Source of the DNA: Nosocomiicoccus massiliensis | GTDB lineage: Bacteria > Bacillota > Bacilli > Staphylococcales > Salinicoccaceae | Length of the DNA: 64,000 nt | Reading direction: 5' to 3' | Assembly: GCF_002871345.2 (NCBI RefSeq) | Contig: NZ_CP136964.1 | Location: 1,364,001 to 1,428,000, forward strand | In this document: piece after piece, positions 59,607 to 64,000 of the stretch | How the letters are laid out: each line of letters begins with the position of its first letter | Position numbering within the stretch: the stretch's first letter is position 1 | Position numbers and translations under genes: made by a program | Notes under the pieces: model-generated | Database searches by the model: none | What the model saw: the letters and a program-made list of their open reading frames with translations, nothing else | Told to the model about the DNA's origin: nothing

Positions 59607-59964
59607 AGTTTTTCATCCGTAAAATTTCGTGATGGGATAGGTTGTTTCGTGTGTTAATTTTACGCAAATTGCATTTGCGTAAACGAGCTGTTGATTAGTT
59701 TGACGATTAGCGAGTTTGTGTTAACGAATCATCACCTCTTTTTACGTAAAAGCATTTTGTATTAAAAGATGAAAAACAATTTAACACAAAAACGATTTAC
59801 GTAAAAATGAATTAATTTCGTTGACGCAAATTGCAGCACACCATTGTTTCAACTAAAATATTCGTAAAAAACATAGCTATAGAGCAGAAAGGTTCTCCTT
59901 TTTAATGTATTAAGTTATACTTTAACGATATAAATTTTGTATACTTATAGAAGGAGATGAGGCG
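59607..59964. repeat. Non-coding stretch with clustered TTTACGYAAA palindromes
   Basis: About 360 bases without a gene. It holds TTTACGCAAA (59659-59668) inverted against TTTGCGTAAA (59674-59683), the palindrome TTTTACGTAAAA (59740-59751), TTTACGTAAA (59796-59805), a repeated ACGCAAATTGCA (59662-59673 and 59824-59835), and TTTGTGTTAA (59714-59723) inverted against TTAACACAAA (about 59781-59790). It could be a multi-operator region, a structured RNA or a decayed repeat element. A promoter for the next gene is probably near 59900-59950. Confidence 0.55.
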
Positions 59965-60507
59965 ATGAAGACAAAGTATTTAAATAAAAAAGACTGGCGC
60001 CGAATTAGACATTCCGACTATAAAGAAGTATTAACAACATATGAAGGTAAAAAGGTTCTCATCGGATGCTATTATATTCATTCAGTGTATCATCCACTGA
60101 CTGTGACGATTGTTGGTGAAAAGATTAAAGTTGCGGATGATAATTTTAAATGGATTACGATGATGGGTGAAGGCGATCACTATAGTCTTACAGTAATGTT
60201 CGATGAGAATGATGAAGCGGTTCAATATTATTTTGATATAAATAAGTCAAACACGTTAGAACTCGGTCGAGCAAGAAGAGAAGATCTATATTTAGATGTT
60301 CTAGCTCTACCAGATGGCCGAAGCGAACTCGTCGATGAAGATGATATCATTCGTGCATTAAAATACGGCCAAGTCACACCAGAAGAGAGAGATTTTGCCT
60401 ATAAAGTTGCATCATACGTCGAACGTTTAATAGAGTATCAGTTCGATGAGGTCGTTAAAAGAGGGCAGTTTATGTATGAAATGATGGAGAGAGAAAATGA
60501 GATTTGA
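59965..60507 (+). CDS. DUF402 family protein (NtdP/FomD-like)
   Basis: A 180-residue cytoplasmic protein. The conserved DUF402 core is visible: a beta-rich first half, then FDENDEAVQYYFDINKS, REDLYLDVLALPDGR and DEDDIIRALKYGQVTPEE. Relatives include nucleoside tri/diphosphate phosphatase NtdP of staphylococci and FomD; phosphatase activity is therefore plausible but unproven. AAGGAGATGAGG lies just before the ATG. It overlaps the LysR gene by 11 bases. Confidence 0.82.
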   Translation: MKTKYLNKKDWRRIRHSDYKEVLTTYEGKKVLIGCYYIHSVYHPLTVTIVGEKIKVADDNFKWITMMGEGDHYSLTVMFDENDEAVQYYFDINKSNTLELGRARREDLYLDVLALPDGRSELVDEDDIIRALKYGQVTPEERDFAYKVASYVERLIEYQFDEVVKRGQFMYEMMERENEI

Positions 60508-61345
60508 TGATTACGAACTGCTCGTTACACTCGATAAAGAAAAGACGTTACGCCAAGCAGCTGAAGCGTTATATATATCGCAACCTGCTGTGAGTCAGCG
60601 TTTAAAGACAATTGAGAACTACTGGGGAGTGCAGATTTTTATCCGCACAAAAAAGGAACTCATTAAGACGAGTGCTGGTGAGAAGATTATCGAGCATGCG
60701 AAACAAATTGTTGAAACAGAGCTTTTACTAAAAGAAAATATTCATATTAATAAACACAAAGTTGAAGGTAAATTAAAAATCGGAGTGGCGTCGTTACTTG
60801 GGTATATGATTATGCCGACGTTACTCGAGAAGTTTTTAAAACGATATCCGAACGTAGATATACAGCTTGAGATTGGATCGTCTTCAAAAATTATTGATAA
60901 CGTCGATCGATATCATTTAGCGATTATACGTGGCAATAAAATATTAAATTTGGAAAATCGTTTGTTATTTACGGATGAGCACTATTTAGTTGCGCCAAAA
61001 AATAAGTCGCTTGAAAACGAACCACTCATTGAATTTCAAGCAGACCCTTGGTATATTAACCAGCTCAAACAATTTTTTGAAAAGAGTTTTAATAAACCGT
61101 ATAAACCTCAACTCTATGTTGACCAAGTGACGACGTGCCGAGAATTATTACTTAAAGGGGTCGGGATGACAGTACTGCCAACGATTATTACGAAGACGAT
61201 GGATCTATCGAAATTCCATACTGAAAAAGTAGAAATTGACCACGTACCATTGACGCGTTCGACGTATGTCGCGTACGATCATCAAATGGCAGAACTCCCG
61301 CAAGTAGAGAAATTTTTAAAATTATTAGATGAAGAATATAAGTAG
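60497..61345 (+). CDS. LysR family transcriptional regulator
   Basis: A 282-residue regulator. The N-terminal winged helix is at residues 1-60 (KTLRQAAEALYISQPAVSQRLKTIE); the rest is a periplasmic-binding-protein-like effector domain (LKIGVASLLGYMIMPTLLEKF, GVGMTVLPTI). AGAGAG lies 5 bases before the ATG, inside the DUF402 gene. It is followed after 8 bases by an MFS carrier, so both are probably one transcript, and the regulator may also act on distant genes. Effector unknown. Confidence 0.9.
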   Translation: MRFDDYELLVTLDKEKTLRQAAEALYISQPAVSQRLKTIENYWGVQIFIRTKKELIKTSAGEKIIEHAKQIVETELLLKENIHINKHKVEGKLKIGVASLLGYMIMPTLLEKFLKRYPNVDIQLEIGSSSKIIDNVDRYHLAIIRGNKILNLENRLLFTDEHYLVAPKNKSLENEPLIEFQADPWYINQLKQFFEKSFNKPYKPQLYVDQVTTCRELLLKGVGMTVLPTIITKTMDLSKFHTEKVEIDHVPLTRSTYVAYDHQMAELPQVEKFLKLLDEEYK

Positions 61346-61353
61346 GAATTCGT

Positions 61354-62559
61354 ATGTTTAAAAAGTTATTTTCAATTGAAAACTATAAATTATTTTTAGT
61401 AAATATGATTTTATTCGGAATGGCAATCGCAATTACGGCGCCATTCCTTGTGCTTTTCATGACAGGAGAGCACGGTTTAACGATCACGCAGCACGGTATA
61501 TTTATGGCTGCTGGAGCGATTGGGTCGTTTATCGTTAATACAATTGTTGGGCGATTTAGTGATAAGCTATCGTTTGATAGGAAGTATTTATTACTCGTTG
61601 CTATCGTTATGGAGATTATTACGTTTAGTCTATTTTTAATCGTCAAAGATACGATAATTTTAGTTGTTGGATACGTAATATTCTTCTCACTCGGTGCACC
61701 TGGGATTCCGCAGTTATATGCATCAGCACGTGAATCTGTAAATAAAGACAACGGAAATGATGCACGTTTAAAAATATTTGCAAATACTGTTTTACGTTCG
61801 ATGTTTAGCTTCGGATTTTTATTTGGTCCATTAATCGGGTCGATTTTAATTGCGAGATACGATTTTACTGGGCTGTTTGTTGGAACGATGATTTTATTTG
61901 GGGTCGTCTTTATTACGACACTTTTTATTAAACCAGTAAAAACAGAGCGAGAACTGTCTATTCAAGAAATCAATGAGAAAAGAGCGCCGTCATTATTTAG
62001 CGCGCCCGTTCTAATCGTGCCGTTTATTGCGTTTATAATGTTACACGTCGGTCAGTGGGGGTATTTACTAAATATGCCTCTATACGTGACGGAAGTACTC
62101 GGTGAAGATAGAGGGAAAGTCGGAGTACTTGCATCGCTTTGTGCAGGATTAGAAGTGCCGTTTATGATTGGGATTGGCTGGATTGCGTCTCGATTTGAAA
62201 CGAAACATTTACTCATGTTTGCTGGAGTTGTCGGAGGATTATTCTTCCTTTCGATTGGGCTATTCCAAAGTTTTACAGTTATACTTATTGGACAAGTGGT
62301 CCTTGCATTTTTCTTAGCAATTTTACTTGGGTTAGGAATTAGTTATTTCCAAGATTTACTCCCTGACTTTCCAGGATACGCATCGACATTATTTGCGAAT
62401 GCAATGGTCGTTGGTCAGTTGCTCGGAAACTTAATCGGAGGATTTGTATCAGATATGTTTAGTGTGAATACTGCATTTTTAGTAAGCAGTGGTTTAATGT
62501 TTACGTCTGTCATATTGTTTATGTTTACGAAAACACAGTTTAGAGAAGGTGAGATTTAA
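61354..62559 (+). CDS. MFS transporter, sugar-efflux-like
   Basis: A 401-residue major facilitator protein with about twelve helices. The loop 2-3 motif reads VGRFSDKLSFDRKYLL and the conserved RxxxxSFGFLFGPLIGS of the fifth helix region is present (LRSMFSFGFLFGPLIGS). This pattern resembles the SetA/SotB-type sugar efflux group; substrate unknown. Weak AGGAAT precedes the ATG; coupling with lysR is likely. Confidence 0.8.
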   Translation: MFKKLFSIENYKLFLVNMILFGMAIAITAPFLVLFMTGEHGLTITQHGIFMAAGAIGSFIVNTIVGRFSDKLSFDRKYLLLVAIVMEIITFSLFLIVKDTIILVVGYVIFFSLGAPGIPQLYASARESVNKDNGNDARLKIFANTVLRSMFSFGFLFGPLIGSILIARYDFTGLFVGTMILFGVVFITTLFIKPVKTERELSIQEINEKRAPSLFSAPVLIVPFIAFIMLHVGQWGYLLNMPLYVTEVLGEDRGKVGVLASLCAGLEVPFMIGIGWIASRFETKHLLMFAGVVGGLFFLSIGLFQSFTVILIGQVVLAFFLAILLGLGISYFQDLLPDFPGYASTLFANAMVVGQLLGNLIGGFVSDMFSVNTAFLVSSGLMFTSVILFMFTKTQFREGEI

Positions 62560-63042
62560 GTGGAAGCATTACTTTGGCTTTTAGTTGTTTTATCGTTTGT
62601 CATTGGATATGTTGGACTTGTATATCCAGTCATTCCGTCTATATTTATGTATTGGCTCGGTGCTGCGATATACGCGTTCTTCATCGGTGATAATTTAGGA
62701 ATTATGTTCTGGTTAATACTCGGAGTATTTACAGCACTTACGTTTGTCTCTGACATGGCGATCACAAAATATTACGTCGGCAAACTCGGAGGTACTAAAC
62801 AAGGGGAATGGGCGGCGCTTATCGGTGTCGTATTAGGGATGTTTATATACCCACCTCTCGGTGTTATTTTTGTGCCCCTATTTTTAGTATTCTTTACAGA
62901 ATTTGTCATTTATAAAGATGCATCGAAAGCATTAAAGGCAGCACTTGGTAGTTTAGCTGCATTTGTAACGACGATTGTTTTTAAAGCAGTCGTTTACACA
63001 TTAATTATTTTATGGTTCGTATTAGACGTATTTGTATTTTAA
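62560..63042 (+). CDS. DUF456 family membrane protein
   Basis: A 160-residue protein with four hydrophobic segments and the DUF456 pattern (GYVGLVYPVIPSIFMYWLG, TALTFVSDMAITKYYVGKLGG, GVVLGMFIYPPLGVIFVPL). GTG at 62560 follows the MFS stop directly and GGTGAG lies 7 bases ahead. Function unknown. Last gene of the DUF402-lysR-MFS unit. Confidence 0.85.
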   Translation: MEALLWLLVVLSFVIGYVGLVYPVIPSIFMYWLGAAIYAFFIGDNLGIMFWLILGVFTALTFVSDMAITKYYVGKLGGTKQGEWAALIGVVLGMFIYPPLGVIFVPLFLVFFTEFVIYKDASKALKAALGSLAAFVTTIVFKAVVYTLIILWFVLDVFVF

Positions 63043-63068
63043 AAAACGTCCCAAAATTGGGACGTTTT
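63043..63068. terminator. Bidirectional intrinsic terminator
   Basis: AAAACGTCCCAA and TTGGGACGTTTT form a perfect stem between convergent genes. Confidence 0.9.
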
Positions 63069-63069
63069 A

Positions 63070-63321
63070 TCAATTGTCTTGTTGTTTTAACGCTCTAAAT
63101 ATTAATACTGAAAACATAGCAATTACAATTAAATACACTGCGCCTAATATAGAATCGACTAACGGTTCGTTACCGACAAAAAAGCGAAGTGAAAATATAA
63201 TAATAGAATGTGCGATAAGTAGTATGATCAATGAACGAGTAACGTTTTTATTTTTAAAAAATACGACGAGCATTAAAATGATGAAAACAACAGTAACTCC
63301 GAGTTTAATCCATTCAAACAT
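63070..63321 (-). CDS. Small membrane protein
   Basis: An 83-residue protein with three hydrophobic helices and a short polar C-terminus (RALKQQDN). No domain recognised. On the minus strand AGAGGTGG lies about 8 bases before the ATG at 63321; the GTG at 63330 is inside that site. Confidence 0.65.
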   Translation of the reverse strand: MFEWIKLGVTVVFIILMLVVFFKNKNVTRSLIILLIAHSIIIFSLRFFVGNEPLVDSILGAVYLIVIAMFSVLIFRALKQQDN

Positions 63322-63377
63322 TCGTTCCACCTCTTAAGTTTAGTATCGCTTAAAATGATAGAATCTACAAGAGAATT

Positions 63378-63406
63378 TTCAACGTATATGTGAAGTGCTA
63401 TACTAT
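63378..63406 (+). promoter_or_regulatory. Promoter of the coiled-coil lipoprotein gene
   Basis: TTCAAC (63378-63383), 17 bases, TACTAT (63401-63406). Confidence 0.5.
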
Positions 63407-63428
63407 TATTATATATGTAGGTGATGAT

Positions 63429-63671
63429 ATGAAACGTGTTTTAATATTGTTAATATGCACGGTGTTTCTCAGTGCGTGTAGTGGACAATCTCAAAAAGAA
63501 AAAGACATCCAAGCACTCGAAGAAAGCATTACAAACTTAGAACGCCAAATTAACGAATTAAAAAGAGATAACGATGATTTAAAACAGAAGTTAAAAACGA
63601 AACAAGATGAACTCAGTCAAATCGAACAAGAAGATAATGAAAAAGATAAAGAAGATGAAGAAGAGGAGTAA
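63429..63671 (+). CDS. Small coiled-coil lipoprotein
   Basis: An 80-residue predicted lipoprotein: signal peptide KRVLILLICTVFLSAC with lipobox LSAC, then one long charged coiled coil (QALEESITNLERQINELK, NDDLKQKLKTKQDELSQIE) and an Asp/Glu/Lys tail. It could form a surface rod or spacer. ATG at 63429 is preceded by TAGGTGATGAT; the frame from 63390 adds residues before the signal peptide. The next gene starts 6 bases after the stop. Confidence 0.75.
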   Translation: MKRVLILLICTVFLSACSGQSQKEKDIQALEESITNLERQINELKRDNDDLKQKLKTKQDELSQIEQEDNEKDKEDEEEE

Positions 63672-63676
63672 AGAGT

Positions 63677-63988
63677 ATGTACGAAAGTGATTTTGTCTTA
63701 ATGGAAAACGAAACGATGTCTTTAGAAGCATTACGTCAAGAACTCAGCAACATCATTCAAAATAAGTGCGTATATAACGCTGAACAAACGAAGCGTAGCG
63801 TCTCACAACAACCAAAACCTGAAGATCGTTACGACACGTTCTACATCCGTTTTGATGTTGAAGGTTCTAATGATTTTGTTAGCGTCGTAGCTGATGTAAG
63901 TAAAGAGAAGCATTTAGTCGATTATGATCTAAATGAAAAAGGACTTACTGTAAAGTTAATTAACTATAATAAACGTGACCGACAATGA
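63677..63988 (+). CDS. Hypothetical soluble protein
   Basis: A 103-residue protein, acidic at the N-terminus and with a beta-rich middle (DTFYIRFDVEGSNDFVSVVADV). No domain recognised. GAGGAG stands about 8 bases before the ATG and it probably shares the transcript of the coiled-coil lipoprotein. Its stop overlaps a further ATG (ATGA). Confidence 0.65.
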   Translation: MYESDFVLMENETMSLEALRQELSNIIQNKCVYNAEQTKRSVSQQPKPEDRYDTFYIRFDVEGSNDFVSVVADVSKEKHLVDYDLNEKGLTVKLINYNKRDRQ

Positions 63989-64000
63989 CACATATCAAAA
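63985..64000 (+). CDS. Possible start of the next gene, cut by the window end
   Basis: ATGA overlap with the preceding stop; the frame reads M-T-H-I-K before the window ends. No good ribosome binding site is visible, so it rests only on the coupled arrangement. Confidence 0.25.

Overview
The window reads as chromosomal DNA of a low-GC, Gram-positive coccus of the family Staphylococcaceae. The 16S and 23S genes, the AAGGAGG-type ribosome binding sites, the frequent TTG/GTG starts, the SigB-type promoter and the gene families (thiM-thiE, cdaA-cdaR-glmM, purE-D, mntR, tcyP, YtrA/PmtR-like ABC system) all fit. A KbaA homologue and a gene order shared with Bacillus around the rRNA operon suggest a lineage outside Staphylococcus proper (Jeotgalicoccus, Salinicoccus or Nosocomiicoccus type). 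That genus guess is inference from memory, not from an alignment.

Layout. 1-4071: end of a purine permease, a lipoprotein, an IS3-type end fused to a phospholipase-D-like gene remnant, and an FAD/NAD(P)-binding protein. 4085-6531: TPP riboswitch and thiM-thiE-thiD. 6541-12595: csbD under a SigB promoter, the cystine carrier tcyP, an aldehyde dehydrogenase, a PfoR/EIIC-like membrane protein and a BCCT osmolyte transporter. 12694-17983: a P1B-4 iron-efflux ATPase with a PerR-type box, a YefM-YoeB toxin-antitoxin pair, an FMN reductase, NhaC, and a lipoprotein with a free-standing I9 domain. 18043-25155: RNase H, HAD phosphatase, MntR, pyrimidine nucleoside phosphorylase, UDP-sugar pyrophosphorylase, HlyIII, SalA/Mrp and KbaA.

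25221-30841: one rrn operon (tandem promoters, 16S-23S-5S) followed by tRNAs Asn, Glu, Val, Tyr, Gln and Lys. 30857-36054: arginase, a TPR-type XRE regulator and cdaA-cdaR-glmM (c-di-AMP and cell-wall precursor module). 36089-42270: a 1228-residue Vpr-like secreted protease, an NlpC/P60 hydrolase, TrhO and a DsbA-like oxidoreductase. 42293-51910: the de novo purine operon purE-K-L-F-M-N-H-D. 52236-63988: GNAT, DAACS and MFS carriers, a GntR-controlled ABC exporter, a repeat-rich non-coding stretch, DUF402, LysR, a second MFS carrier, DUF456 and small membrane or lipoprotein genes.

The strongest anomaly is the purine operon. The purC-purS-purQ block normally found between purK and purL is missing, with only 30 bases left there. 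PurF begins at GTG just downstream of where its catalytic N-terminal cysteine should be; the codons that align with propeptide plus Cys now read as an in-frame stop and Phe. Both glutamine-using steps of the pathway therefore look glutaminase-less at this locus. That means either a pathway in decay or one fed by free ammonia. Other points of interest are the ribosome binding site inside the thi terminator stem, the PerR box over the iron-ATPase promoter, the double dyad over the GntR promoter and the repeat cluster at 59605-59964.
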